Part shown: positions 33,031 to 42,249 of the stretch, one piece after another | Layout of the letters: every line of letters begins with the position of its first letter | Position numbering within the stretch: the first letter of the stretch is position 1 | From: Pseudarthrobacter sulfonivorans | GTDB taxonomy: Bacteria > Actinomycetota > Actinomycetes > Actinomycetales > Micrococcaceae | Direction: 5' to 3' | NCBI RefSeq assembly: GCF_014712225.1 | Contig: NZ_JACXBW010000004.1 | Location: 186,001 to 250,000, forward strand | DNA: 64,000 bases | Position numbers and translations under genes: made by a program | Notes under the pieces: model-generated | The model's input: the letters and a program-made list of their open reading frames with translations, nothing else | Database searches by the model: none | What the model was told of the DNA's origin: nothing

Positions 33031-33717
33031 ATGTACGTACTAACCATCGACCAGCGCGGCAGTACCACCGACGTGGACAGGGTTCCGGGCCTGATAGCAG
33101 CACTGCACAGCCTCGCCCCGGACCCGTTTGAGCGCTCCGTTGGTGACGAACTTCAAGGCGTTGTCGAACAGGCAGCGGATGTGGTGGACATCGCCCTCCA
33201 TGCTCTCCGCGACGGGCACTGGTATGTCGGAATCGGGATCGGCGCTGTTCAGCTCGCTCGCGGTGGAAGTCCGCGGGAGGGAAGCGGGAGCGGTTTTGTG
33301 GCAGCGCGAAAGGCGGTGGACATCGCCAAGGGCGCGGCAGCCCAGGTTCCGCTGTCAGTGGTGTCCGGCAGTATGGGACGTGGCCGGGACATCCCGCCCG
33401 GTGCCGGGGAAGGAGCCATGAGCAGTGCAAACGCCCAGGCGGTGCTGCGCCTGATCGGGCGCGTGGTGCAGCAGCGCACGCCAGCGCAGTGGCGCGTGGT
33501 GGACCTGCTGCGCGTCCTGGACGGCGGCCACGTCCGTCACGGCAGCCAGAAGCAGGTGGCCCGGGAACTGGGAATATCCGAACAATCGGTGAGCCGTGCC
33601 GTACTCCGGTCCGGCTGGCAGGAAGAATGGGCCGCCAGGCCGGCGGCAGCCATGCTCCTCGAATACGCCCACGCCCGGGTGCTGGCGCACTCCGACCCCG
33701 TCAAAGGAGAACAGTGA
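33031..33717 (+). CDS. SatD-like protein: cyclase-like N-terminal domain plus HTH
   Basis: 228-aa protein. It begins MYVLTIDQRGSTTDVDR and has FERSVGDELQGVVEQAADVVDIALHAL at residues 33-59, matching the SatD family pattern (Y...GD...S; GDE.QG). The arrangement D7-QRGST, G38-D39-E40, then WYVGIGIGAVQ and GFVAARKAVDIAKG also follows the order of class III nucleotide cyclase core elements, keeping both metal-type Asp residues. The C-terminus (about 165-205, KQVARELGISEQSVSRAVLRSGW) is a helix-turn-helix. The stop overlaps the next gene (GTGA). The function is unknown; a ligand-sensing regulator is plausible. Confidence 0.7.
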   Translation: MYVLTIDQRGSTTDVDRVPGLIAALHSLAPDPFERSVGDELQGVVEQAADVVDIALHALRDGHWYVGIGIGAVQLARGGSPREGSGSGFVAARKAVDIAKGAAAQVPLSVVSGSMGRGRDIPPGAGEGAMSSANAQAVLRLIGRVVQQRTPAQWRVVDLLRVLDGGHVRHGSQKQVARELGISEQSVSRAVLRSGWQEEWAARPAAAMLLEYAHARVLAHSDPVKGEQ

Positions 33718-34301
33718 ACGCACTCTGGATCGCGGTGGCCCTCTTGGTGGCCGGATTTGCCGGCTGGCCGGTGACCTCGCTGGTGTTCCGGCTGGCCAGG
33801 ACCATTGATGACAAGGCGGACGCAGCGGGGAGGGGCCGGGCAGCCGAGGATGCTTCCGGCCAGGACCCGTCGGCGGATGTCACGGTGGACACCCTGCCGG
33901 CTGTCCCGCCCGGCGCCCCGGAGGCGGGGCCGGATCATCCGGAACGCGGGCAAAGCGTGGACGGTGAGCTGACCGCGGACGGCGGGCGGCCGCCGTCGGA
34001 CATCTCCAACCCGGCACCGGCAGCCGGGGGACAGGCCGCTTCCGGGCAGGCCGGTCCCGGCCAGCGGATCCTGCGCGGCGGGGCGATCATCGGAGTCCTC
34101 GAACGCCTGGGCGTTGGTGTGGCCATCCTCACAGGACAGCCGGTGGCCATCGCCTACATCGTGGCGATCAAAGGCCTGGGCAGGTTTGCCGAGCTGAAGG
34201 AAACTCCCGTGGCGGCAGAACGGTTCATCATCGGAACACTCACGTCGATGCTGTGGGCGGCAGGCACGGCAGCGATCGTCAAGGTGTACTTCCTGAAGTG
34301 A
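33714..34301 (+). CDS. Membrane protein partner of the SatD-like gene
   Basis: 195-aa protein. An N-terminal TM (residues 3-24) precedes a Pro/Ala/Gly-rich low-complexity segment (about 35-115). The conserved C-terminal hydrophobic domain reads RGGAIIGVLERLGVGVAILTG, then VAIAYIVAIKGLGRFAELKE, AERFIIGTLTSMLWAAGTAAIV. The GTG at 33714 overlaps the SatD-like stop, implying joint expression. SatD-type genes are often followed by a membrane-protein gene (DUF3307-type), and this may be the actinobacterial equivalent. The function is unknown. Confidence 0.75.
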   Translation: MNALWIAVALLVAGFAGWPVTSLVFRLARTIDDKADAAGRGRAAEDASGQDPSADVTVDTLPAVPPGAPEAGPDHPERGQSVDGELTADGGRPPSDISNPAPAAGGQAASGQAGPGQRILRGGAIIGVLERLGVGVAILTGQPVAIAYIVAIKGLGRFAELKETPVAAERFIIGTLTSMLWAAGTAAIVKVYFLK

Positions 34302-34366
34302 GCACCCGGATCCTGAAGTGCGCTCGCGGATCGGTGTCAGTCCGCCCCGGGGGATAGGCTGTCCTT

Positions 34367-34660
34367 ATGACTGTTTTTGCCGTTGAGTATGTGTACGCCG
34401 CCGATTCCGACGCCGCCCGTGATGAGCACCGTCCCGCGCACCGCGCCTGGCTGGCAGGCCTGGCGGACGGCGGCCAGTTGCTGACCAGTGGACCGTACGG
34501 TGACGGGGCAGGTGCCCTCTTGATCTTCAAGGTCCAGGACGAAACCCAGCTGAACGACCTGCTGAAGCGAGACCCTTTCGCCACCGCCGGGACCATTGCC
34601 GGCATCCGCTCTACGGAATGGACGCCCGTAATCGGCATCCTCGCTCCGCACGCGTCCTGA
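34367..34660 (+). CDS. YciI family protein
   Basis: 97-aa ferredoxin-like-fold protein. [53 protein letters not shown] follows the YciI pattern, with the conserved HR..H..WL...G.L..SGP and D..PF..AG near the C-terminus. The H/D pair forms the presumed active site. The biochemical role is unknown in most members. It is unlinked to its neighbours except by orientation. Confidence 0.88.
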   Translation: MTVFAVEYVYAADSDAARDEHRPAHRAWLAGLADGGQLLTSGPYGDGAGALLIFKVQDETQLNDLLKRDPFATAGTIAGIRSTEWTPVIGILAPHAS

Positions 34661-34706
34661 TTCCCGGACCACTTTCCCCTCTGAAACACCTACCCAAGGA
34701 GTCCAT

Positions 34707-35873
34707 GTGACCTCGGTCAGCCTGGGAATGCCGTCAGCACCGCCGCCTGTCCTCGCCCCCCGCCGTAAGACCCGCCAGATCAAAGTGGGCTCGGTCGGAG
34801 TCGGCTCGGACTCGCCCATCAGCGTGCAGTCCATGACCACCACCCCCACCACAGACATCAACGCCACCCTGCAGCAGATCGCGGAACTGACCGCCTCGGG
34901 CTGCGACATTGTGCGCGTCGCCTGCCCCTCGGCCGATGATGCGGAGGCGTTGCCCATCATCGCGCGCAAGTCGCAGATCCCTGTCATCGCGGACATTCAT
35001 TTCCAGCCCAAGTACGTCTTCGCTGCGATTGAAGCCGGGTGCGCGGCCGTGCGCGTGAACCCGGGCAACATCCGCAAGTTCGATGACCAGGTCAAGGAAA
35101 TCGCCCGCGCCGCCAAGGACCACGGCACCTCCATCCGCATCGGTGTCAACGCCGGCTCCCTCGAGCCAGGCATCCTCAAGAAATACGGCAAGGCCACGCC
35201 CGAAGCGCTCGTTGAGTCGGCAGTTTGGGAAGCGTCGCTGTTCGAGGAGCATGGTTTCCACGACTTCAAGATCTCCGTCAAGCACAACGACCCCGTGATC
35301 ATGGTGGCTGCCTACGAGATGCTGGCAGAAAAGGGCGACTGGCCGCTGCACCTCGGCGTCACCGAAGCCGGCCCGGCGTTCCAGGGAACCATCAAATCCG
35401 CCACTGCCTTCGGAGCCCTCCTGGCCAAGGGAATCGGTGACACCATCCGCGTTTCCCTCTCCGCGCCGCCGGTGGAGGAGATCAAGGTGGGCAACCAGAT
35501 CCTCCAGTCCCTGAACCTCCGCCCGCGCAAGCTCGAGATCGTTTCGTGCCCGTCCTGCGGCCGTGCCCAGGTGGACGTCTACACCCTTGCCGAGCAGGTC
35601 ACCGCAGGCCTGGAGGGCATGGAGATTCCGCTGCGCGTCGCCGTGATGGGCTGTGTGGTGAACGGGCCAGGGGAAGCCCGGGAAGCCGACCTCGGCGTGG
35701 CCTCCGGCAACGGCAAGGGCCAGATCTTTGTTAAGGGTGAAGTCATTAAGACTGTGCCTGAGAGTGAGATTGTTGAGACACTGATCGAAGAAGCCATGCG
35801 CATTGCCGAGGAGATGGGGGAGGCCGATGGCGAAGATGCTGTCAAGGGTAGCCCCGTGGTTAGCGTCTCATAA
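34707..35873 (+). CDS. ispG: 4-hydroxy-3-methylbut-2-enyl-diphosphate synthase (flavodoxin/ferredoxin)
   Basis: [4Fe-4S] enzyme of the MEP pathway forming HMBPP, 388 aa. N-terminal TIM-barrel motifs include [34 protein letters not shown] and [17 protein letters not shown]-terminal cluster cysteines lie in [12 protein letters not shown] and [19 protein letters not shown] 34707 has AAGGAG 5-6 nt upstream (an adjacent ATG is out of frame). The 3' end overlaps the GNAT gene in another frame by 47 nt. Confidence 0.97.
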   Translation: MTSVSLGMPSAPPPVLAPRRKTRQIKVGSVGVGSDSPISVQSMTTTPTTDINATLQQIAELTASGCDIVRVACPSADDAEALPIIARKSQIPVIADIHFQPKYVFAAIEAGCAAVRVNPGNIRKFDDQVKEIARAAKDHGTSIRIGVNAGSLEPGILKKYGKATPEALVESAVWEASLFEEHGFHDFKISVKHNDPVIMVAAYEMLAEKGDWPLHLGVTEAGPAFQGTIKSATAFGALLAKGIGDTIRVSLSAPPVEEIKVGNQILQSLNLRPRKLEIVSCPSCGRAQVDVYTLAEQVTAGLEGMEIPLRVAVMGCVVNGPGEAREADLGVASGNGKGQIFVKGEVIKTVPESEIVETLIEEAMRIAEEMGEADGEDAVKGSPVVSVS

Positions 35874-36726
35874 GGAGGGCGCCGCGCCGGAGGGGATCAT
35901 CGTCCGTGCCCTTTCCGGCGCGGATACCCCTGCCCTGCGGTGCCTGGCAATGCAGGATCCGGTGGCGAACGTCTTTATGCTCGCGCACCTCAGGGCGGCA
36001 GGGTCGGCCGCACCCACCACCGGCGGCGCCGCAGTGTTGGGAGTCTTCGACGACGGCGTCCTGCTGGGTGCGTGCTGGGCGGGAGCCAACCTGGTCCCGG
36101 TGGAGCTGGACCCCGGGTTTGCCGGGCTGGTGGCCGAAGCGGCCAGCGCGTCCGGCCGGCGCTTTGCTTCGGCCTTTGGTCCCGCAGCTTCAGTCCTCGC
36201 CCTCCACACTGAGCTTGCGGAACTGGGGCATGCAGCCCACGAGGTGCGGGATGAACAGCCACTGATGACCCTTTGCGGGCCCCCGGCAGTGGTGCCGAAC
36301 GCCGATCTGGAGTTGGGCCGCCTGGCCGATTTCGAGCGGATTCTTCCGGCCTGTGCGGCCATGTTCGAAGAAGAAGTGGGCTACTCACCGTTCCTTGGTG
36401 GCAAGGAGTTCTACAGCCGCCGCGTTGAAGGCCTGATCCGGCAGGGCCATTCCCTGGCACACGTCAACGACTCCGGCGAAGTGGTTTTCAAGGCCGAACT
36501 CGGGGCTGTCACTGCCGACGTCACACAGATCCAGGGTGTCTGGATGAACCCTGACTACCGCGGCCAGGGTCTGAGTGCCGGCTACATGGCAGCCGTGGTG
36601 GAGAAGGCCCGGACCCTGGCGCCGGTGACCAGCCTTTATGTCAACGGCTTTAATCTCCGGGCGCGGTCCACGTACGAGCGGGTGGGCTTCCGGCAGGTGG
36701 GCACGTTCGCTACGGTCTTGTTCTAG
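35827..36726 (+). CDS. GNAT family N-acetyltransferase (DUF4081-type N-terminus)
   Basis: 299-aa acetyltransferase-like protein. The N-terminal half (about residues 20-130) resembles the DUF4081 GNAT-like region. The C-terminal half carries the GNAT acetyl-CoA motif ([33 protein letters not shown]) and [33 protein letters not shown] 35827 has GGGGGAGG 3-4 nt upstream and lies inside ispG. The strong AAGGAGGG at the ispG stop has no start codon behind it. The ispG-GNAT adjacency matches mycobacterial gcpE-Rv2867c. The substrate is unknown. Confidence 0.85.
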   Translation: MAKMLSRVAPWLASHKEGAAPEGIIVRALSGADTPALRCLAMQDPVANVFMLAHLRAAGSAAPTTGGAAVLGVFDDGVLLGACWAGANLVPVELDPGFAGLVAEAASASGRRFASAFGPAASVLALHTELAELGHAAHEVRDEQPLMTLCGPPAVVPNADLELGRLADFERILPACAAMFEEEVGYSPFLGGKEFYSRRVEGLIRQGHSLAHVNDSGEVVFKAELGAVTADVTQIQGVWMNPDYRGQGLSAGYMAAVVEKARTLAPVTSLYVNGFNLRARSTYERVGFRQVGTFATVLF

Positions 36727-37079
36727 GGTCCGGCAGCAGACCAGGGAAAGGGTGGCGCCTAGGCCTTCGAATGGAGAAACCCCTTGTCAACGTGGCCGCC
36801 ATCCCATAGGTTCGACCTAGCTGCGCTGGAGTGGGTGGGCGGTCTCACCAGTCCTCACCAGTACCTAAGCGTCAACGGCCGTAGAGCCACGCCCGGATGC
36901 AATGACCAGCCGTTTACGGCCAGGGGCTTTGCACTGCCAGGCGTGGCTCTATTGCGTCCGGCCCTCTGTGGCCTTTGCCCTACCGCCAAGCGGGGCGTGG
37001 TTTGCCGGTAGATTAGTACCCAGAAGAATTGCCCGGCTCTGCTTTCCAGCAGCCATTCCCCAGAAACGGATACCCGCCC
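36727..37079 (+). other. Structured non-coding gap upstream of proS
   Basis: No gene is seen in this 353-nt stretch. It contains a 12-bp perfect inverted repeat, TAGAGCCACGCC (36882-36893) with GGCGTGGCTCTA (36940-36951). The repeat encloses a small hairpin GCCGT-TT-ACGGC (36909-36920). AT-richer sequence near 37007-37030 (GTAGATTAGTACC) may hold the proS promoter. It does not resemble a T-box by eye (no clear specifier loop or GGTGG anti-terminator core). Confidence 0.5.
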
Positions 37080-38888
37080 GTGGTCACAAGACTGTCCCAG
37101 CTTTTCCTGCGCACCCTGCGTGAAGATCCCGTTGACGCCGAGGTGGCCAGCCACCGGCTCCTCGTCCGGGCCGGCTACATCCGGCGCGCGGCACCAGGCA
37201 TCTACACCTGGCTTCCGCTGGGGCTCAGCGTGCTGCGCAAGGTTGAAGCGGTCATCCGCGAGGAAATGGCGGCCATCGGGGCCCAGGAAGTGCATTTCCC
37301 GGCCCTGCTGCCGCGGGAACCCTACGAAGTCACCAACCGCTGGACCGAGTATGGCGAAGGCCTGTTCCGGCTCCAGGACCGTAAGGGTGCCGACTACCTG
37401 CTGGCCCCCACCCACGAGGAAATGTTCACCCTCCTGGTCAAGGACCTGTACTCCTCGTACAAGGACCTGCCGCTGAGCCTCTACCAGATCCAGAACAAGT
37501 ACCGTGATGAAGCGCGTCCCCGGGCCGGCCTGCTGCGCGGGCGCGAGTTCATCATGAAGGATTCCTACTCCTTCGACATTGACGACGCCGGCCTGGACGC
37601 CAGCTACGCGGCGCACCGCGCAGCCTACATCCGCATCTTCGAGCGGCTGGGCCTGGAGGTCATCCCGGTCGCGGCCACCGCCGGCGCCATGGGCGGCTCC
37701 AAGAGCGAGGAATTCCTGCACCCCACCGAGGTCGGCGAAGATACCTTCGTCCGCTCCGCTGGCGGCTACGCAGCCAACGTCGAAGCCGTCACCACCGTGG
37801 TGCCCGCGGACATCGACTTCAGCGAAGCCCCCGCCGCCGCGGTCCTGGACACGCCGGACACCCCCACCATCGACACGTTGGTGGCATCCGCCAATGTGCT
37901 CGCCCCGCGTACAGAGGCCGACGGCGGCGCCTGGACTGGCGCTGACACGCTCAAGAACGTTGTCCTCGCCGTCACCCTGCCCACCGGGGAACGCCAGCTG
38001 GTGGTCATCGGGCTGCCCGGCGACCGTGGCGTTGACCTGAAGCGCGTGGAAGCCAACATGGGCTCCTTCCTGCCCATCGCCGGCGAGATCGGAGTGGAAG
38101 CAGCCAACGACGACGACCTCAAGAAGCAGCCCCTCATCGTCAAGGGTTACCTTGGTCCGGGCCTGACCCTGGAGGACCCCCTGCTGGGCAGCGAAAGCTC
38201 AACCAAGCTCCTGTATCTCGTGGATCCCCGCGTTGTCAGCGGCACGGCCTGGATCACCGGCGCCAACGATGCCGGAAAGCATGTGTTCGGCCTCGTGGCG
38301 GGACGCGACTTCGGCTGGGACGGCGTCATCGAATGCACCGACGTCCACGAAGGCGACCCCGCACCGGACGGCTCCGGCCCGCTGGAAATCGCCCGCGGCA
38401 TCGAGATGGGCCACATCTTCCAGCTTGGCCGCAAGTACGCCGAGGCCCTGGATTTGAAGGTCCTGGACCAGAACGGCAAGCAGGTGGTGGTCACCATGGG
38501 TTCCTATGGCGTCGGCGTGACGCGCGCCGTCGCTGCCCTGGCCGAATCCAACCACGACGACAAGGGCCTGACCTGGCCGCGCGCCGTCGCCCCCGCGGAC
38601 GTCCATGTGGTGGCCGTGGGCCGCGGCGAGGAAATCTTCGCCGCCGCCGAGCAGCTGGCGCTGGACCTGGAAGCCGCCGGCCTGGATGTCATCTATGACG
38701 ACCGCCCCAAGGTTTCCCCGGGCGTCAAGTTCGGCGATGCCGAACTGGTGGGTGTCCCCACGATCCTGGCCGTTGGCCGGGGACTGGTGGACGGCGTCGT
38801 CGAGATCAAGGACCGTCGGAGCGGCGTAGCGGAGAACGTGGCCGTGGACAAGGCTGTTGACTACGTGGTCACTGCCGTCCGCAGCTGA
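37080..38888 (+). CDS. proS: Prolyl-tRNA synthetase
   Basis: Class II aminoacyl-tRNA synthetase charging tRNA-Pro, 602 aa (bacterial type with the editing insertion). Features are the N-terminal [45 protein letters not shown] and motif 2 ([26 protein letters not shown]). The INS editing domain spans about residues 220-400. Motif 3 lies in [14 protein letters not shown], and the C-terminal anticodon-binding domain follows. GTG 37080 aligns with the family N-terminus (VTRLSQLF); an upstream in-frame extension to 37029 is unlikely. Confidence 0.96.
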   Translation: MVTRLSQLFLRTLREDPVDAEVASHRLLVRAGYIRRAAPGIYTWLPLGLSVLRKVEAVIREEMAAIGAQEVHFPALLPREPYEVTNRWTEYGEGLFRLQDRKGADYLLAPTHEEMFTLLVKDLYSSYKDLPLSLYQIQNKYRDEARPRAGLLRGREFIMKDSYSFDIDDAGLDASYAAHRAAYIRIFERLGLEVIPVAATAGAMGGSKSEEFLHPTEVGEDTFVRSAGGYAANVEAVTTVVPADIDFSEAPAAAVLDTPDTPTIDTLVASANVLAPRTEADGGAWTGADTLKNVVLAVTLPTGERQLVVIGLPGDRGVDLKRVEANMGSFLPIAGEIGVEAANDDDLKKQPLIVKGYLGPGLTLEDPLLGSESSTKLLYLVDPRVVSGTAWITGANDAGKHVFGLVAGRDFGWDGVIECTDVHEGDPAPDGSGPLEIARGIEMGHIFQLGRKYAEALDLKVLDQNGKQVVVTMGSYGVGVTRAVAALAESNHDDKGLTWPRAVAPADVHVVAVGRGEEIFAAAEQLALDLEAAGLDVIYDDRPKVSPGVKFGDAELVGVPTILAVGRGLVDGVVEIKDRRSGVAENVAVDKAVDYVVTAVRS

Positions 38889-38897
38889 TTTCCGGCG

Positions 38898-39692
38898 GTG
38901 ATATCTGGTTTCGAGTCGATCCAGCTCACCACGATCATCCTGATTGTGGTGGCTGGATTTGCCGCCGGCTGGGTGGACGCCGTAGTGGGCGGCGGCGGGC
39001 TGCTGCAACTGCCCGCCTTGCTGCTGGTTCCGGGCATCACTCCGGTCCAGGCCTTGGCCACCAACAAGATGGGGTCGATTTTCGGGACCACCACCAGTGC
39101 GGTGACGTACTACGGCCGGGTCAAACCCGACCTTCGAACCGCGATCCCCATGGCGGTGATCGCACTGGCGGGCAGCTTCGGCGGCGCTGTGCTGGCCGCC
39201 AACCTGCCGGCGAGTGTGTTCAAGCCGATCATCGTAGCGGCACTGGTCGCCGTCGCACTGTTCACCGCACTGAAGCCCAGCGTCGGCGACATCACCCTGC
39301 TGCGCCATGACGGGCGCACACACTATGTCGTCGCGTGCCTCATCGGCGCCGTCATCGGTTTCTATGACGGCCTGATCGGGCCGGGCACCGGTTCCTTCCT
39401 CATCATCGCGCTGGTATCGGCGATGGGCTATGCCTTCCTCGAAGCCAGCGCGAAGGCCAAGATCGTGAACATGGCCACCAACGCCGGGGCCCTGATCTTC
39501 TTCCTGCCCCACGGCTCGCTCCTTTGGGGTGTCGGCCTGGTGCTGGGCCTCGCCAACATGGCCGGCGGCTACCTGGGGGCCAGGACTGCCGTAAAGCAGG
39601 GAAGTAGGTTCATCCGTGCGGTGTTCCTCCTCGTGGTGGGGGCCCTGATCATCAAGCTCGGCTTCGACGTCTGGCAGGAAAACTTCGCCTGA
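38898..39692 (+). CDS. TSUP family transporter (TauE/SafE-type exporter)
   Basis: 264-aa membrane protein with about eight TM helices in two repeats. The N-terminal AAGWVDAVVGGGGLLQLPALLL and the mid-protein GFYDGLIGPGTGSFLIIALVSAMGYAFLEASAKAKIVNMATNAGAL are the duplicated TauE/SafE signatures. It probably exports a sulphur-containing anion such as sulphite or sulphoacetate, or another small organic anion. The start is GTG 38898, 9 nt after proS, with a weak GGCGG upstream. Confidence 0.88.
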   Translation: MISGFESIQLTTIILIVVAGFAAGWVDAVVGGGGLLQLPALLLVPGITPVQALATNKMGSIFGTTTSAVTYYGRVKPDLRTAIPMAVIALAGSFGGAVLAANLPASVFKPIIVAALVAVALFTALKPSVGDITLLRHDGRTHYVVACLIGAVIGFYDGLIGPGTGSFLIIALVSAMGYAFLEASAKAKIVNMATNAGALIFFLPHGSLLWGVGLVLGLANMAGGYLGARTAVKQGSRFIRAVFLLVVGALIIKLGFDVWQENFA

Positions 39693-39734
39693 GCGGGGTT
39701 AGGGCCCCTCGCCGCCCTGGCGTACCATGCAGGT

Positions 39735-41129
39735 ATGTCCGCAGGTGGGGAACCCTATTCGGAAGCATTATCAGTCGCGGCCCGGCGAGCCGCCGAATGG
39801 CTGGCGAGCCTGCCGGACCGGCACGTCGGGCCCGCCCAAAGCGCCCACGACCTCGCGGCCGACTTCAACGGACCCCTTCCGGACCGGGGCATGCCCGCCG
39901 CAGCGGTGGTCGAATATCTCGCGGACAAGGCCGAGCCCGGACTGATGGCAATGCCCTCCGGGCGCTTCTTCGGCTGGGTGATTGGCGGGACGTTGCCTGC
40001 AGCGCTGGCCGCCGACTGGCTGGTGAGCGCCTGGGACCAGAACTCCGGCCTGCGCTACGCCACCCCCGCAATAGCCGCCATCGAAGAGGGTGCCGGCCAC
40101 TGGCTGCTGGACCTCCTTGGCCTCCCCTCGGAGTCCGACGTCGGCTTCACTACCGGCGCCACCATGGCCAACTTCACCGGCCTGGCCGCTGCCCGGTGGC
40201 GGTTGCTGGCCGACGCCGGCTGGGATCTTGACGGCGACGGGCTGGCAGGCGGCCCCCGGATCAGGTGCTTCGTGGGCCAGGAACGCCACGAGACCATTGA
40301 CCTGGGCCTGCGCTACCTCGGCCTGGGGCTGCCCATTGCGGTACCGGCAGATGCCCAGGGCAGGTTGATTCCCGCAGAGTTGGACCGGCTGTTGGCCGAG
40401 GGATCCGGGCCGGCGCTTGTCTGCCTCCAAGCCGGAAATCTTCACTCCGGCGCCTTCGACCCCTTCGACGCTGCCATCGAGGTTGCCCGCAGGCATGGTG
40501 CCTGGGTCCACGTGGACGGAGCGTTTGGGCTGTGGGCAGCGGCGGTCCCCGAACTCGCCCATCTCACGCAAGGCATGGCCCTGGCCGATTCGTGGGGGAC
40601 CGATGCCCACAAGACCCTCAATGTCCCATACGACTGCGGCATCGCCGTCGTCAAGGACACCACCGCCCTGCGGAGCGCCATGGGCCTGCACACCAGTTAC
40701 CTCATCCCGGATGCCGAGGGTCCCGGGGACCCGTTCGAGAAAGTGCCTGAACTGTCCCGCCGCGGCCGCGGCGTGCCGGTGTGGGCCGCCCTCCGGTCGC
40801 TGGGACGGGACGGTGTGGCCGCCCAGGTGCGCGGACTTGCGGACGCCGCTGCCAGCATCGGCAGCCGCCTGGCAGACGTGGACGGCGTCGAGGTGCTTAA
40901 CGACGTCGACTACACCCAGGTTTCGCTGGCCTTCGGGGACGACGCCACTACCCGCGCCGTGACAGCCCGGGTGATCGAGGACGGCAAAGTTTGGATGTCC
41001 GGGTCACACTGGCGGGGCAGGGACGTCCTGCGGGTCTCGGTCAGTAACTGGAGCACAAACACGGACGACGTCGGTACTGCGGTCGAGGCGGTCAGCTCCG
41101 CTCTTGCGGCGGTCCGTGCGGCCGGCTGA
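39735..41129 (+). CDS. PLP-dependent decarboxylase (group II, aspartate aminotransferase fold)
   Basis: 464-aa pyridoxal-phosphate enzyme. GRFFGWVIGGTLPAALAADWLVSAWDQN is typical of group II decarboxylases (glutamate/aromatic amino acid/DABA type). FTTGATMANFTGLAAAR binds phosphate, VHVDGAFG carries the PLP Asp, and DSWGTDAHKTLNVPYDCG holds the Schiff-base lysine. The substrate is not determinable; neighbours give no pathway clue. It ends convergent with the APH(6)-like gene. Confidence 0.88.
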   Translation: MSAGGEPYSEALSVAARRAAEWLASLPDRHVGPAQSAHDLAADFNGPLPDRGMPAAAVVEYLADKAEPGLMAMPSGRFFGWVIGGTLPAALAADWLVSAWDQNSGLRYATPAIAAIEEGAGHWLLDLLGLPSESDVGFTTGATMANFTGLAAARWRLLADAGWDLDGDGLAGGPRIRCFVGQERHETIDLGLRYLGLGLPIAVPADAQGRLIPAELDRLLAEGSGPALVCLQAGNLHSGAFDPFDAAIEVARRHGAWVHVDGAFGLWAAAVPELAHLTQGMALADSWGTDAHKTLNVPYDCGIAVVKDTTALRSAMGLHTSYLIPDAEGPGDPFEKVPELSRRGRGVPVWAALRSLGRDGVAAQVRGLADAAASIGSRLADVDGVEVLNDVDYTQVSLAFGDDATTRAVTARVIEDGKVWMSGSHWRGRDVLRVSVSNWSTNTDDVGTAVEAVSSALAAVRAAG

Positions 41130-41169
41130 CAGGCCTGGAGGGCAGGCCTGGAGGACGGTGCCATTGATC

Positions 41170-42249
41170 TCAGCGGTCCGCCTCGCCCGGTTTGGTACTT
41201 CCTGGTTCGGGCAGGTCGTGGGCGATGGGGAGGTCAGCAAGGGTCTGCCCGGCAAGGGTGCTGGCAACCCACAGCGACCTCGCCACATCGCCCTGATGGC
41301 CTGGCCGGGCGGCATACCAGAGCGCGTTTTCCACTTCCCGCACCACTGCCCATTGGCGTGCAGTTTCGGCATCAAGACCCGCCGCGGCGCTGAAATCCAG
41401 GCAGCGCTGCCTCAGGCCTGCGGCCGGATTGCCCCGCGGTAGGTCGGCCAGGCGGTTCCACAACAGCGGGGCCACAGCGAATTCGGGTTCACCGATCATG
41501 GGCTGTGGGTCGATGGCGACGAAGGTTTTACCGCCAGCGCCCTGAACGCCAGCGTCCGGAACGCCAGCGCCCGCAGCACCCGCGGCCTCGGGCCGGGCCA
41601 GGATGTTCAGGAAATGGAAGTCAGTGTGCACCAGGACGTCCCGGCCCGAGCGCCGGCCCACCGCACCGCGGGTCTGGCAAACTTCAAGGGCCGCTTCGAG
41701 AAGCCAGCGGGGAAAGGGTCGGCCCTGCTGTTCCCAGTCGGCGGGGAGGTCGTCGCTCCATTGTTCTGCTTTGCCTGCTATCTGATCGAATTCCTGCCAT
41801 ACGGGCTCATCGCCGGGCACCAGGCTTAACTGCCGCATGAGCCCGCCCCAGACAACGGCCGCTTCCCCGAGGGGGACAGTCTGTAGTGAGCACCCCGGAT
41901 CCAGCCGTTCCAGGAGCATGGCGCAGGTTCCGGCGTCGGACTCCAGCAGCCGGACGGCGCCGGAGCCTCCCCAGAGGGAGAGCGCATGCCGTTCAGCCTT
42001 GGCTTCGTCGTGGGGAAAGGCGATCTTGAGCGCAGCCGGGCTCCCGTCTTTCCTTCGGACCGGGATCACCATGCCGCCTTGCCCATGCCACGGGAACGCG
42101 CCAGTTTGCAGGTCCAGAGCCAGTTCCCAGCGCTCCAGCCGTCCGTGCGTGAGGTCCGGCAGCGAAGAAAGCCAAGCCCGCCCGGCGCTGGTGCGTCCGT
42201 AGCGCACGCTCAGCGCCGGCGGTACGGGGACCTCTGTCCGGAGGCTCAC
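41170..42249 (-). CDS. Aminoglycoside/streptomycin phosphotransferase (APH(6)-like)
   Basis: 359-aa kinase-fold protein. The N-lobe has AALKIAFPHDEAKAERHAL, with a conserved Lys and Glu. The catalytic loop HTDFHFLN is at residues 208-215 (D210 base, N215), and the metal-binding D247-P248 follows. The latter is separated from the catalytic loop by an Ala/Gly-rich insert (221-241) not expected in the family. It matches the streptomycin 6-kinase family. Most chromosomal members are not proven resistance genes, so the substrate is uncertain. GTG 42249 overlaps the stop of the VIT gene (GTGA). Confidence 0.85.
   Translation of the reverse strand: MSLRTEVPVPPALSVRYGRTSAGRAWLSSLPDLTHGRLERWELALDLQTGAFPWHGQGGMVIPVRRKDGSPAALKIAFPHDEAKAERHALSLWGGSGAVRLLESDAGTCAMLLERLDPGCSLQTVPLGEAAVVWGGLMRQLSLVPGDEPVWQEFDQIAGKAEQWSDDLPADWEQQGRPFPRWLLEAALEVCQTRGAVGRRSGRDVLVHTDFHFLNILARPEAAGAAGAGVPDAGVQGAGGKTFVAIDPQPMIGEPEFAVAPLLWNRLADLPRGNPAAGLRQRCLDFSAAAGLDAETARQWAVVREVENALWYAARPGHQGDVARSLWVASTLAGQTLADLPIAHDLPEPGSTKPGEADR

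Noticed and set aside
36727..37079. T-box riboswitch or tRNA gene upstream of proS
   Set aside because: No convincing specifier stem, T-box core sequence or tRNA cloverleaf could be traced by eye; only the inverted repeat is reported.
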